Assembly: GCA_900489925.1 (NCBI GenBank)
Contig: UEHQ01000013.1
Location: 39,595 to 103,594, forward strand
DNA: 64,000 nt
Direction of reading: 5' to 3'
DNA from: Hyphomicrobiales bacterium
GTDB lineage: Bacteria; Pseudomonadota; Alphaproteobacteria; Rhizobiales; Rhizobiaceae
Part shown: positions 46,055 to 54,844 of the stretch, in pieces
Position numbering within the stretch: position 1 is the first letter of the stretch
How the letters are laid out: each line of letters opens with the position of its first letter
The notes under the pieces: model-generated
Told to the model about the DNA's origin: nothing
The model's database searches: none
What the model saw: the letters and a program-made list of their open reading frames with translations, nothing else
Program-made: the position numbers and the translations under genes

Positions 46055-47635
46055 ATGGAACTAGACATCGTCGCGCTATCGCGCTTCCAATTTGCGCTCA
46101 CTGCGCTCTATCACTTTTTGTTCGTACCATTGACGCTCGGGCTATCCGTGCTGCTGGCGATCATGGAAACGGTCTACGTCATGACCGGTCGCCAGATCTG
46201 GCGACAGATGACGAAGTTCTGGGGCGTACTGTTCGGCATCAATTTTGCAATCGGCGTTGCCACCGGCATCGTCATGGAATTCCAGTTCGGCATGAACTGG
46301 AGCTACTACAGCTACTATGTCGGCGACATCTTCGGCGCCCCGCTGGCGATCGAAGGGCTGATGGCCTTCTTCCTCGAGGCGACGTTCGTGGGTCTGTTCT
46401 TCTTCGGATGGGACAAGCTTTCGAAGGTCGGTCACCTGGTGGCGACATGGTGCGTGGCACTGGGTTCCAATTTCTCGGCACTCTGGATCCTTATCGCAAA
46501 CGGCTGGATGCAGAACCCCGTGGGCTCGGCGCTGAACCCACAGACGATGCGCATGGAAGTCACAAGCTTCTTCGACGTGGTCTTCAATCCTGTTGCCCAG
46601 GCGAAGTTCGTCCATACCGTTTCGGCCGGCTACGTCTGTGCCTCGATCTTCGTGCTCGGCGTTTCGGCCTGGTATCTCTTGAAGGGCCGCCACATCGAGC
46701 TCGCCAAGCGGTCGATGACGGTTGCGGCGTCCTTCGGCCTTGCCTCGGCGCTTTCGGTCGTCGTCCTCGGTGACGAGAGCGGCTACTTGGCGACCGAAAA
46801 CCAGAAGATGAAGCTCGCCGCCATCGAAGCCATGTGGAAGACAGAACCGGCACCCGCGGCGTTCACCGCCTTCGGCTTCCCCGATCAGGAAGCGCGCGAA
46901 ACCCACTTTGCCGTCCATATCCCGTGGGTCATGGGTCTGATCGGCACCCGCTCGCTGACGACGGAGATCCCCGGTATCGATAAGCTCGAACAGCAGGCTG
47001 AAGCCCGTATCCGCGACGGTATCAAGGCCTACGATGCGCTGATGCAAATCCGCGCAGCCGCAACGCCGGACGCGATCGCGCCTCAACTCCGCAGCTCCTT
47101 CGAGGAACTGGGACACGAGCTTGGCTATGCCCTTCTCCTGAAGCGTTACGTCGATGATCCGCGCCAGGCGACTGACGCACAGATCACGCAGGCCGCGCGC
47201 GATACCATCCCGCACGTACCAACGCTCTTCTGGTCGTTCCGCATCATGGTCGGGCTTGGCATGTTCTTCATCGTCCTGACGGCCACGTTCTTCTGGCTCT
47301 CGGCACGCCGCCACCTCGACAAATACCCGCTGCTGCTGACGATTGCCGTCTTCGCCATCCCGCTTCCCTGGATTGCCATCGAAGCAGGCTGGATCGTGGC
47401 CGAGATCGGCCGCCAGCCATGGGTGATCGAAGGTGTCCTGCCGACGGCAATGGCAGTGTCCAGCCTCGGCGCAAGCACCGTCCTGCTGACCATCATCGGC
47501 TTTGCCGCCCTCTACACGGCGCTGATCGTTGTCGAGATGACCTTGATGATCCGCGCCATTCAGAAGGGACCGGAACCGGACGACGAGCCGGAAGCCGAGC
47601 TCATTTCCGAAACCCTCGTTCCCGCTGCGGAGTGA
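46055..47635 (+). CDS. cydA: Cytochrome bd ubiquinol oxidase subunit I
   Basis: The 526-residue membrane subunit binds hemes b558, b595 and d and oxidises quinol with high oxygen affinity. It begins MELDIVALSRFQFALTALYH, with the heme-d/b595 region His at 20. The b558 ligands are His in FVHTVSAGYVCA and Met in MVGLGMFFIVL. EAGWIVAEIGRQPWVI is the strongly conserved late motif. The ATG at 46055 follows GGGAGAAAG; the longer frame overlaps cydC and is not used. Confidence 0.95.
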   Translation: MELDIVALSRFQFALTALYHFLFVPLTLGLSVLLAIMETVYVMTGRQIWRQMTKFWGVLFGINFAIGVATGIVMEFQFGMNWSYYSYYVGDIFGAPLAIEGLMAFFLEATFVGLFFFGWDKLSKVGHLVATWCVALGSNFSALWILIANGWMQNPVGSALNPQTMRMEVTSFFDVVFNPVAQAKFVHTVSAGYVCASIFVLGVSAWYLLKGRHIELAKRSMTVAASFGLASALSVVVLGDESGYLATENQKMKLAAIEAMWKTEPAPAAFTAFGFPDQEARETHFAVHIPWVMGLIGTRSLTTEIPGIDKLEQQAEARIRDGIKAYDALMQIRAAATPDAIAPQLRSSFEELGHELGYALLLKRYVDDPRQATDAQITQAARDTIPHVPTLFWSFRIMVGLGMFFIVLTATFFWLSARRHLDKYPLLLTIAVFAIPLPWIAIEAGWIVAEIGRQPWVIEGVLPTAMAVSSLGASTVLLTIIGFAALYTALIVVEMTLMIRAIQKGPEPDDEPEAELISETLVPAAE

Positions 47636-47641
47636 TCCATC

Positions 47642-48796
47642 ATGATCCTGCACGAACTCATAGACTACGACATCCTGCGCATGATCTGGTGGCTGCTTCT
47701 CGGCGTCCTCCTGATCGCCTTTGCCGCCAGCGATGGCTTCGACCTTGGCGTCGGCACGCTGCTACCTTTCGTCGCCAAGACGGATACCGAACGGCGCATC
47801 GCCATCAATACGATCGGCCCAGTCTGGGAAGGAAATCAGGTCTGGCTGATCCTCGGCGGCGGCGCCATCTTCGCCGCATGGCCGCCCCTCTACGCTGTGT
47901 CGTTCTCGGGCTTCTATCTGGCGATGTTCGCGATCCTGCTGGCACTCATCTTGCGTCCGGTCGGTTTCAAGTACCGCTCCAAGCGGGAGAGCCCACGCTG
48001 GCGCAACAATTGGGACTGGGCCTTGTTCATCGGCGGCTTCGTACCGTCGCTGATCTTCGGTGTCGCAGTCGGCAACGTGCTGCAGGGCGTACCGTTCCGG
48101 TTTGATCCGGCCGATATGCGCATCTTCTACGAAGGATCGTTCTTCGCCCTGTTGAACCCCTACGCCCTGCTCTGCGGGCTGTTGTCGGTGGCCATGCTCA
48201 CCTTGCACGGCGCGGCCTGGCTGATCCTCAAGGCAACGGGTCCGGTTGCCGAACGGGCGAGAAGCTATGGCAGCCTGGCTGCGCTGGTCGTGCTCGCCCT
48301 CTTCGCGCTTGGCGGGGTCTTCCTGGCGATTGGGGTGCATGGGTACAGCATCACCAGCGAGATCAACCCGGTCGGCCCGTCGAACCCGCTTCTGAAGACG
48401 GCCACCCAAGACGGCTCGTGGCTGGCCAACTACAGTGCGCACCCGTGGATGCTGATTGCGCCGATCCTCGGCTTCGCCGGCGCGGGGGCAGCCTTCGTAG
48501 CTCTGCGGGCGAGATGGGAAGTCGTGGCCCTGCTCTTCAGCAAGGTGTCGATCTTCGGCATCATTTCCACCGTCGGTCTCTCGATGTTCCCGTTCATCCT
48601 GCCCTCGTCGCTCGATCCGAAGTCGAGCCTGACGGTATGGGATGCATCATCGAGCCACTCGACCCTGTTCACCATGCTCGTGGTCGCGGTGATCTTCCTG
48701 CCGATCATCTTCGCCTATACCGCCTGGGTCTACAAAGTGCTCTGGGGCAAGGTCGACGAGCGAACTGTCAACGACAAGAGCGGCCACGCTTATTGA
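47642..48796 (+). CDS. cydB: Cytochrome bd ubiquinol oxidase subunit II
   Basis: The 384-residue membrane protein has about eight to nine helices. Family motifs include FAASDGFDLGVGTLLPFV, VWEGNQVWLILGGGAIFAAWP and FILPSSLDPKSSLTVWDASSS. It completes the oxidase with CydA and starts six bases after the cydA stop. Confidence 0.95.
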   Translation: MILHELIDYDILRMIWWLLLGVLLIAFAASDGFDLGVGTLLPFVAKTDTERRIAINTIGPVWEGNQVWLILGGGAIFAAWPPLYAVSFSGFYLAMFAILLALILRPVGFKYRSKRESPRWRNNWDWALFIGGFVPSLIFGVAVGNVLQGVPFRFDPADMRIFYEGSFFALLNPYALLCGLLSVAMLTLHGAAWLILKATGPVAERARSYGSLAALVVLALFALGGVFLAIGVHGYSITSEINPVGPSNPLLKTATQDGSWLANYSAHPWMLIAPILGFAGAGAAFVALRARWEVVALLFSKVSIFGIISTVGLSMFPFILPSSLDPKSSLTVWDASSSHSTLFTMLVVAVIFLPIIFAYTAWVYKVLWGKVDERTVNDKSGHAY

Positions 48797-48808
48797 AGGA
48801 GAAAGACG

Positions 48809-48919
48809 ATGTGGTATTTCGCATGGATCCTTGGCTTGCCGCTCGCGGCCGCCTTCGCCGTCCTCAACGCCATGTGGTACGAACTGATGGACGATGAGGC
48901 CAAGAAGAAAAAGCAGTAG
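48809..48919 (+). CDS. cydX: Cytochrome bd small subunit CydX
   Basis: This 36-residue protein starts MWYFAWILGLPLAAAFAVLN, a single membrane helix, and ends in a charged tail with DDEAKKKKQ. Both the WYFAW-LG start and the small size are those of CydX/YbgT, which stabilises the bd oxidase. AAGGAGAAAGACG gives a strong ribosome-binding site, and the start is 12 bases after cydB. A terminator follows. Confidence 0.93.
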   Translation: MWYFAWILGLPLAAAFAVLNAMWYELMDDEAKKKKQ

Positions 48920-48945
48920 CACTGCGTTCTCTCCGTCGAGACATG

Positions 48946-48974
48946 GGATGCGCCCACACAGGGCGCATCCTTTT
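48946..48974 (+). terminator. Rho-independent terminator of the cyd operon
   Basis: GGATGCGCCC (48946-48955) pairs perfectly with GGGCGCATCC (48961-48970) around ACACA, followed by TTTT. Confidence 0.9.
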
Positions 48975-49072
48975 GCTGCGTCCGACGAGAATATTCGCCT
49001 GTAGTATTCCCTTAGTACCCGCGCATTCTCCGGCTTTGCTACTCTTCCCGCGTTGGTTTCGGGAGGAAACAA

Positions 49073-49669
49073 ATGCCAGCTTCTAAAATTCTGATGATCA
49101 CCGGTGATTTCACCGAGGACTATGAAACGATGGTGCCGTTCCAGACGCTGCTTGCCTGCGGCTATACGGTGCACGCCGTCTGCCCGGGCAAAAATGCCGG
49201 GGAAACCGTCGCAACGGCCATTCACGATTTCGAAGGCGACCAGACATACTCCGAAAAGCGCGGTCATAACTTCGCGTTGAACGCCACCTTCTCCAGCATT
49301 CGCGCTGAAGACTACGACGCTCTGGTCATCCCGGGCGGTCGCGCCCCGGAATACCTGCGTCTCAATCCTGAAGTCATCAAGGCCGTGCAGCACTTCTTCG
49401 AGGCAGGAAAGCCGGTGGCTGCGATCTGCCATGGCGCGCAGTTGCTCGCCGCGGCGGGCGTTCTCAAAGGACGCACCTGCTCGGCCTATCCTGCCTGCCG
49501 GCCCGAAGTCGAACTCGCTGGTGGCACCTACGCCGATATCGCGATCAGCGACGCCGTATCCGACGGCAACCTCGTCACGGCACCGGCCTGGCCGGCGCAC
49601 CCCTCGTGGCTGCGGCAGTTCATGGCTGTGCTAGACGCTGCAGCCCTGCTACAAACGAATGCCGCCTGA
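49073..49669 (+). CDS. DJ-1/PfpI family protein
   Basis: The 198-residue single-domain protein has the nucleophile elbow [14 protein letters not shown] with Cys 119 followed by His 120, and the conserved acidic residue near the start (FTEDYE, residue 15). [13 protein letters not shown] is another family marker. Such proteins act as deglycases, glyoxalases or chaperones; the exact activity is not set by sequence. GGGAGGAAACAA precedes the ATG. Confidence 0.87.
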   Translation: MPASKILMITGDFTEDYETMVPFQTLLACGYTVHAVCPGKNAGETVATAIHDFEGDQTYSEKRGHNFALNATFSSIRAEDYDALVIPGGRAPEYLRLNPEVIKAVQHFFEAGKPVAAICHGAQLLAAAGVLKGRTCSAYPACRPEVELAGGTYADIAISDAVSDGNLVTAPAWPAHPSWLRQFMAVLDAAALLQTNAA

Positions 49670-49693
49670 GGAGCGTGGCGACAGGAGGACGGG

Positions 49694-50044
49694 ATGTGCG
49701 AACTGTTCATCAAGGCGGACGCCAGGCTCTGGGAGAGCACGACCCGTTCGCTTCGCATCGATGGCATGGTGACGAGCGTTCGCCTGGAGAATTTCTTCTG
49801 GTCAAAGCTTGAGGAAATTGCCCGGCGCGACCGCATGAATGTCACGCAGCTGATCACGCGCCTGCACCACGAGTCGATCGATGCAGGCCACGATCTCGGA
49901 AACTTCACTTCGTTTCTCAGGGTGTGCTGCGCACGCTATCTCGATCTGCAGCTGACGGGGGATATCCCGACCGACGCCACCCAACCGATCGCCGGCCTCA
50001 ACGCCCCGGCGATCCTCGGTCGCGAACGGCAGAAATATCACTGA
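49694..50044 (+). CDS. Ribbon-helix-helix domain protein
   Basis: The 116-residue protein has a central ribbon-helix-helix region (about residues 24-80): SVRLENFFWSKLEEIARRD, then MNVTQLITRLHHE and a third helix with FTSFLRVCCARYLDLQ. This is the RHH_4 type common in alphaproteobacteria. The N-terminus MCELFIKADARLWESTTRSLRIDG is also usual for this type. DNA binding is expected but no target is known. AGGAGG precedes the start, and the PfpI gene is 24 bases upstream. Confidence 0.8.
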   Translation: MCELFIKADARLWESTTRSLRIDGMVTSVRLENFFWSKLEEIARRDRMNVTQLITRLHHESIDAGHDLGNFTSFLRVCCARYLDLQLTGDIPTDATQPIAGLNAPAILGRERQKYH

Positions 50045-50056
50045 ACCGGATGGCGC

Positions 50057-50554
50057 CTAGTAGCTGGCCTGGACGAAAATCCTGGCCAGCGCTTCCACTC
50101 CCGCCTGATCATCCGTGTCGAAACGCGAGGCGGTCGGGCTATCGAGATCGATGACCCCGAGTATCTTGCCCTCGTGATGGAGTGGCACCACCAACTCCGA
50201 CCGCGAGGCCGCGTCGCAGGCGATGTGGCCGGGAAATTCGTGAACGTCTTCCACCAGGATCGAAACGCCCTTTTCGACCGCGGTTCCGCAGACACCGCGA
50301 CCGACGGCAATGCGCACGCACGCGGTCCGGCCCTGGAATGGTCCGAGCACCAGTTCATCCGGCGATTTCAGAAAGTAGAAGCCTGCCCAGTTCAGATCCG
50401 GCATCGCCTCGAACATCAAGGCCGAGGTGTTCGCTGCATTGGCGATCACATCACTTTCTCCATGCAAAAGGCCCTGAAGCTGTTGGCTCAGTTCCCGATA
50501 GAACGCAATTTTGTCGGTGTGATCGATCTTTGCCGCCTGGAACATGTCACTCAT
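50057..50554 (-). CDS. Free methionine-(R)-sulfoxide reductase (GAF domain)
   Basis: The 165-residue protein is a stand-alone GAF domain of the YebR/fRMsr type, which reduces free methionine-R-sulfoxide with thioredoxin. The catalytic and resolving cysteines are in TACVRIAVGRGVCGTA. FHGHIACDAAS-like and SELVVPL segments and VLDLDS-type ends (here IGVIDLDSP-like) match the family. The ATG at 50554 overlaps the stop of an upstream small frame in ATGA. Confidence 0.85.
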   Translation of the reverse strand: MSDMFQAAKIDHTDKIAFYRELSQQLQGLLHGESDVIANAANTSALMFEAMPDLNWAGFYFLKSPDELVLGPFQGRTACVRIAVGRGVCGTAVEKGVSILVEDVHEFPGHIACDAASRSELVVPLHHEGKILGVIDLDSPTASRFDTDDQAGVEALARIFVQASY

Positions 50555-50700
50555 CGCTCGTCTTGTTTCGGGATGGCATCCATATAGTGATCCACGCATC
50601 CCTTGCCAATCGGAAGAGCTGCATTCTGGCGCCGCTTCACTTGCGCTAAATTCACCGTGATTACGACCGCAACGACCTTGCCGGACGGCAATCCCACCAT
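50551..50700 (-). CDS. Possible 49-residue protein coupled to the GAF reductase
   Basis: The frame starts MVGLPSGKVVAVVITVNLAQ and ends PKQDER. Its TGA overlaps the ATG of the reductase gene as ATGA, which is what a translationally coupled leader gene would show. The frame stays open to 50868. No family is recognised and the ribosome-binding site is weak. The rest of 50555-50937 holds nothing else I can support. Confidence 0.3.
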   Translation of the reverse strand: MVGLPSGKVVAVVITVNLAQVKRRQNAALPIGKGCVDHYMDAIPKQDER

Positions 50701-50937
50701 ATCTATTTCTGGCGCGGTCACGAATTCTGAGGGCCGCTGCAGTGGCCATGAAGCCGATAACTCCGGCTTGGCGTGGTAGGGCTGGCGACGGCAAAGGAAG
50801 TGCCCCTTCGGCGACGCCTGAGTGATTTTAAATGACGCGTCAAAGCACCGAACCGACAGGCGCGGCAACCATTGTTGCGCCCTTGCGCGTGGTGACCGTC
50901 AAATATGACCATTCATTTTCAGATCGAGGCAAGGACA

Positions 50938-51198
50938 ATGACACCGGAAGACAGACAGGCGGTTTTCAGCCACCGCCAGATCGCGGCCATCATCAAAGGG
51001 ATCACACTCGAGGATGGCACGGATGCACCGATCACAGGAAAATCGCTCGGTGAGGCGATCCTCTTCGTCTCGGAGGAGGCCGCAACCAATGCATCGAGCG
51101 CTCATGTGATCTACGGCGCCAACGAGTCGCTGAGCTATACCGACTGCCTGAGCGTCTATCGTGACTACGGAGCAGCACTGCGCCGCGGCACCAACTGA
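50938..51198 (+). CDS. Small protein of unknown function
   Basis: An 86-residue frame begins MTPEDRQAVFSHRQIAAIIK, with GAGGCAAGGA just upstream; GTG/ATG at 50905 would add eleven residues. The protein is mixed helical with no recognised motif or membrane segment. It is followed after 19 bases by a Nudix gene in the same direction and may share its transcript. Confidence 0.55.
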   Translation: MTPEDRQAVFSHRQIAAIIKGITLEDGTDAPITGKSLGEAILFVSEEAATNASSAHVIYGANESLSYTDCLSVYRDYGAALRRGTN

Positions 51199-51217
51199 CC
51201 GAACGACCGAGGACACA

Positions 51218-51694
51218 GTGACAAAGCGAAGTGCCGGTTTGCTGATCTGCCGCCAGCACGAGGATCGCCACGAGGTATTGCTCGTTCACCCCGGCGGCCC
51301 CTACTGGGCGAAGAAGGACGAGGGATGCTGGTCCATTCCCAAGGGCCTCGTGAACGAGGGTGAGGACGATCTCGCGGCTGCAAGACGTGAGACCAAAGAG
51401 GAGCTCGGCGTCGATATCGATGGTTCGTTCACCGATCTCGGCTGTTTCAAACAACCGGGCGGTAAGATGGTAATCGCCTGGGCGGTTAGGGCGGACCTCG
51501 ACGCGTCCTCGATCAGGAGCAACACCTTCTCCATGGAATGGCCGCCTCGCTCGGGAGCCATGCGAGAGTTTCCGGAGGTCGACCGGGCGGCATGGTTTAC
51601 TCTGCCGGAAGCGGACGTGAAGCTGCTACCCGGCCAGCGCCCTATCCTGCTCGCATTCGCAGAGCGTTTCCCGGCATCATCGGCGGGCGGCTGA
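51218..51694 (+). CDS. Nudix hydrolase
   Basis: The 158-residue protein carries the complete Nudix box G-x5-E-x7-REUxEExGU in GLVNEGEDDLAAARRETKEELGVDI-type order (about residues 38-62; the key residues are Gly, Glu, Arg, Glu, Glu, Glu, Gly). It cleaves a nucleoside diphosphate linked to another group; the substrate is unknown. The GTG at 51218 follows GAGGA and fits the domain start; an ATG 57 bases upstream overlaps the previous gene. Confidence 0.83.
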   Translation: MTKRSAGLLICRQHEDRHEVLLVHPGGPYWAKKDEGCWSIPKGLVNEGEDDLAAARRETKEELGVDIDGSFTDLGCFKQPGGKMVIAWAVRADLDASSIRSNTFSMEWPPRSGAMREFPEVDRAAWFTLPEADVKLLPGQRPILLAFAERFPASSAGG

Positions 51695-51791
51695 CGACTC
51701 AATTTCCCGCCTGAGCCACTGCCTGGCTTGCGATTGTGCATGGCAGCTATTCCCATTCAGCGCTCGCTTTGCGGAGCAGACCGCGCCACGG

Positions 51792-51822
51792 TGATTCTGG
51801 CTCCCCTCAAAATGATTCTGGC
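51792..51822 (+). repeat. Direct repeat TGATTCTGGC, 21-base period
   Basis: Two identical ten-base copies start at 51792 and 51813, two helical turns apart, ending four bases before the start codon of the transporter gene. They could be an operator for a protein bound on one face of the helix, or a chance duplication. Confidence 0.4.
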
Positions 51823-51825
51823 CTC

Positions 51826-52782
51826 ATGACAGCTATATCTTCGCCGGTGCGCGGTGTTCTCATTGCGTTTGCCGCCTACGCCGTGTTTGCGTTCAGCGAC
51901 GCGTCGATCAAGATCCTGCACGGCAGCGTGCCCGCCTACGAGATCGCCTTCATCGGCGCCGTGTTCGGCATCGCGGCACTCCCCTTCATCAAGGCCAAGG
52001 GTGATTCCTGGTTCGATGTCGTGAGAACGACGAACCGCCCGCTCTGGCTGCTACGCTTTGTCTGCGGTGCTGTCGGCGCCATTGCCTCGATCATCACCTT
52101 TACCAAGCTGCCGATGGCGGAAGCCTTCTGCCTGCTGTTCCTGCTCCCCTCCTTCGTCACCATCCTGTCGGTCATCTTCCTGAAGGAAGATGTTCGCTGG
52201 CAGCGGTGGGCGGCGGTCGCCGTCGGTTTCGCCGGTGTTCTCGTGGTATTGCGCCCCGGCTTTCGCGAACTGTCGATCGGTCATCTCGCGGCCGCCATCG
52301 GTGGGCTGGCTGCGGCCATCTCGATCGTCGTTCTGCGCAAGATGGGTCCGGCCGAAAAGCGCCTCTCGCTCTATGGCGCTGCGCTCCTGGGCACGCTGAT
52401 CGTCAGCGGCATGCTGATGATTCCACAGTTTGCGATGCCCACCCCGTACCAATGGCTCTTTATCGCCAGTTACGGTCTGCTTGGCGCCGCGGGCAACGTC
52501 CTGCTGATGACCGCCGCGCGCATCGCTCCCGCAAATCTTGTCGCGCCACCACAATACAGCCAGATGCTCTGGGCGATCGCCTTCGGCTACCTGATCTTCG
52601 ACGACGCGATCGATCTGCCGATGGCCGGCGGCATCCTCCTGATCATCTGCTCGGGACTGCTGACGCTGGCTCGCGAGCGCAAGCGTGGAACACCGCTGCC
52701 AAGGGCCGTTGTGTCATCCGACAGCCAGGCCCCACTTGCCACATCGATCGACGCTGACGAAGCCCACAGAAAAACAGCCTGA
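51826..52782 (+). CDS. EamA/DMT family transporter
   Basis: The 318-residue membrane protein has ten hydrophobic segments in two EamA repeats. FLLPSFVTILSVIFLKEDVRW and the late APPQYSQMLWAIAFGYLIF are typical. It probably exports a small metabolite. The ATG at 51826 begins the first helix region. A long stem-loop follows its stop. It is not closely similar to the EamA protein at 7018-7932, though some motifs such as PQYS are shared. Confidence 0.83.
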   Translation: MTAISSPVRGVLIAFAAYAVFAFSDASIKILHGSVPAYEIAFIGAVFGIAALPFIKAKGDSWFDVVRTTNRPLWLLRFVCGAVGAIASIITFTKLPMAEAFCLLFLLPSFVTILSVIFLKEDVRWQRWAAVAVGFAGVLVVLRPGFRELSIGHLAAAIGGLAAAISIVVLRKMGPAEKRLSLYGAALLGTLIVSGMLMIPQFAMPTPYQWLFIASYGLLGAAGNVLLMTAARIAPANLVAPPQYSQMLWAIAFGYLIFDDAIDLPMAGGILLIICSGLLTLARERKRGTPLPRAVVSSDSQAPLATSIDADEAHRKTA

Positions 52783-52810
52783 TCGCATCTCGCTTTCTTG
52801 CCGGAAACGA

Positions 52811-52847
52811 AAACACCCTGCCGCGCGGTAGCGCTGGCAGGGTGTTT
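52811..52847. terminator. Bidirectional terminator after the EamA gene
   Basis: AAACACCCTGCC (52811-52822) pairs perfectly with GGCAGGGTGTTT (52836-52847) around 13 bases. It lies between converging genes ending at 52782 and 52880. Confidence 0.85.
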
Positions 52848-52879
52848 CATTTCAAGCGATCTGAGATCGAAACTGGCGA

Positions 52880-53236
52880 CTATCGGCGCCAGACCGGGCA
52901 GCCGCGAACATTGCCGAAGCTGATCTCGTCAGCACCGCGACGCGTCCAACCCTGGACGATCACGCGGCGGGGCGTGACATCGACAACGCGGGCACGGCGA
53001 AAGCCATAGTCGCGAGCGATATCTTCAGCCATGCGTGGATCACATCCACGCGGGCGACCGTAGCCGTAGCCTGGTGGCGGCGGTGGCGGTGGTGGACGAT
53101 AGTAGCCGCGAGGCGGTGGCGGGCGACCGTCACCAATATAGACATCCACCTGAGCGGAGGCCGGTGCCACTGCCCCGGCGAATGTGCCGGCGGCAAGCAC
53201 CAAGGCAAAACCCGCCTTGGTCAGAAATTGCATCAT
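52880..53236 (-). CDS. Secreted small protein, paralogue A
   Basis: The 118-residue protein has a clear signal peptide (MMQFLTKAGFALVLAAGTFA, then ending ASAQ). The mature part starts with a Pro/Gly/Tyr-rich stretch and then a 50-residue domain with GCDPRMAEDIARDYGF, VTPRRVIVQG and SFGNVRGCPVWRR. Two cysteines could form a disulfide. The domain recurs in the next gene. Function is unknown. Start ATG 53236 or 53233, both behind GGAG. Confidence 0.72.
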   Translation of the reverse strand: MMQFLTKAGFALVLAAGTFAGAVAPASAQVDVYIGDGRPPPPRGYYRPPPPPPPPGYGYGRPRGCDPRMAEDIARDYGFRRARVVDVTPRRVIVQGWTRRGADEISFGNVRGCPVWRR

Positions 53237-53387
53237 CGAAGTCTCCATGTTCGCGCGACCGGGGCCGCAACGCATTCGATTCATTCGTATTGGTCGGAAG
53301 CAGTCTTCCGGATGTGCATGTTCATATGCGATTCGCACAAAGCAGCCCGAAAATGGCGTCGCTAAGGCGAAGCATGGGGACGACCGA

Positions 53388-53690
53388 TCAGCGGCGAAGC
53401 AACGGGCACCCGCGAACGTTGGCGAAGGACATCTGCTCCCAGCCGCGATAGCTGCGACCGGACACGACGACCCGGCGAGGCGTGATGTTGGTCACCCGAG
53501 CATTGCGCAGACCGGCCCAGCGTGCCTTCTGTACGGCCTGCACCGGAGAGCAGCCGTGAACCGGGCGATATTGAATATCGATGACCGACGCGCGCTCCGG
53601 AGAGGCAGCGGCTGCCGTCGAAGCCGTGGAGGGAATGGAGGCAAGCGCGACAAGAGCCGCAAAGGTAACCCTGGCAAACAAATAACGCAT
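53388..53690 (-). CDS. Secreted small protein, paralogue B
   Basis: The 100-residue protein has a signal peptide ending STAAAAS and the same C-terminal domain as the gene at 52880: GCSPVQAVQKARWAGL, ITPRRVVVSG and SFANVRGCPLLRR. It lacks the Pro-rich linker. The two genes are in tandem with 151 bases between them, so they arose by duplication. Function is unknown; a periplasmic or surface role is likely. Confidence 0.72.
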   Translation of the reverse strand: MRYLFARVTFAALVALASIPSTASTAAAASPERASVIDIQYRPVHGCSPVQAVQKARWAGLRNARVTNITPRRVVVSGRSYRGWEQMSFANVRGCPLLRR

Positions 53691-53792
53691 GGTGGCACTT
53701 TCAAATCGGTTTCATCAATCTCCCTTGCGGGATTGTGCTGACCATAACCATCTGAAAATGAACGATCTTCGAACCGGCCATTCACCCCACGT

Positions 53793-54215
53793 TCAGCCGC
53801 TGAAATGCAGCACGACTTCGCGCCGATGCGGCTGATCGCGATGTTCGAACAGATAAATTCCCTGCCAGGTGCCAAGCACCATGCGCCCTGCGGAAACAGG
53901 AATACCGATCGAAACCTGGGTCAGCGCTGCCTTGATATGCGCCGGCATATCATCAGGTCCCTCCATCGTATGGACGATCCAACGCATTGAAGGGTCAGAG
54001 GACGGCGGCACGAGACGACGGAAAAATGCGTTGAGGTCCGTGCGAACATCAGGATCAGCATTTTCCTGGATCAGCAGCGAGCAGGAGGTGTGCCGAACGA
54101 AAACGGTCAGCAATCCCTCATCCGCGCCAAGCGAGCGAACGAATGACGCCGCCGCGTCGGTGAACTCGTAAAGCCCCTGCCCGCGCGTCGATAGGGCAAT
54201 GATTTTCTGCGGCAT
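53793..54215 (-). CDS. YjbQ family protein (UPF0047)
   Basis: The 140-residue protein shows the UPF0047 motifs HTSCSLLIQENADPDV, HTMEGPDDMPAHIK and LGTWQGIYLFEHR. Family members have secondary thiamine-phosphate synthase activity in vitro, though the physiological role is unsettled. The histidines and Asp/Glu residues form a metal site. It is a single gene. Confidence 0.88.
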   Translation of the reverse strand: MPQKIIALSTRGQGLYEFTDAAASFVRSLGADEGLLTVFVRHTSCSLLIQENADPDVRTDLNAFFRRLVPPSSDPSMRWIVHTMEGPDDMPAHIKAALTQVSIGIPVSAGRMVLGTWQGIYLFEHRDQPHRREVVLHFSG

Positions 54216-54292
54216 GACAATACTCCGGCAGTCCTTGCGTCCGGCCGAAATGGCGCCCGAGGGCGCCTCGTGTCAATCCCGGCGCATCGCGT

Positions 54293-54646
54293 TCAGAGAC
54301 GCAAGAAAGGCTCGAAGCCACCGAAGATCATCCGCTTGCCATCGAAGATCGCCTTCCATTCATCCCCCTGCAGCAGGGGATCCGCCATGACCTTCGCCAT
54401 GATCTCGTCACGCGCGGCGCGCGATTCGTAAACAATCCACGAGAAGACAACGATCTCGTCTTCCTTCGCCTGCACGGCGCGCGGAAAGGAGGTGACTTCG
54501 CCATAGGGAACATCGTCGGCAAGGCACTCGACGTATTCCTTGGCACCATAACCTTTCCAGATCGCCCCTGTGGTCGCCGAGAACGCCTTGTAGGCTTCGA
54601 TATTCTGCTTCGGCACTGCGACGACGAAACCATCGACATAAGACAT
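54293..54646 (-). CDS. DUF1428 domain protein
   Basis: The 117-residue protein starts MSYVDGFVVAVPKQNIEAYK and ends KRMIFGGFEPFL, the standard frame of DUF1428, a dimeric alpha/beta-barrel (ferredoxin-like) fold. Function is unknown. GGGAGTGAGAGC precedes the start. It is divergent from the VOC-type gene at 54845. Confidence 0.85.
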   Translation of the reverse strand: MSYVDGFVVAVPKQNIEAYKAFSATTGAIWKGYGAKEYVECLADDVPYGEVTSFPRAVQAKEDEIVVFSWIVYESRAARDEIMAKVMADPLLQGDEWKAIFDGKRMIFGGFEPFLRL

Positions 54647-54844
54647 GCTCTCACTCCCTTGTTTGTTGCATCCACGATCAAGGACGAACGACGTTGGACG
54701 AATCCGACACCTCCTTTAAGAATAGGCGCCTCGCGAGAGGAGCAAGGTCGCGTGATCCTTCCGATTGGAAAAAGCGAGGATCAGCGTCGTTCCACCTCCC
54801 CTTTGTTCGTCCTCGACACAGATAGTGCGCAGGAGGACAAGCCA

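Noticed and set aside
46142..47653. Minus-strand frame of 503 codons across cydA
   Set aside because: Antisense to cydA with heme-ligand motifs; no motif of its own.
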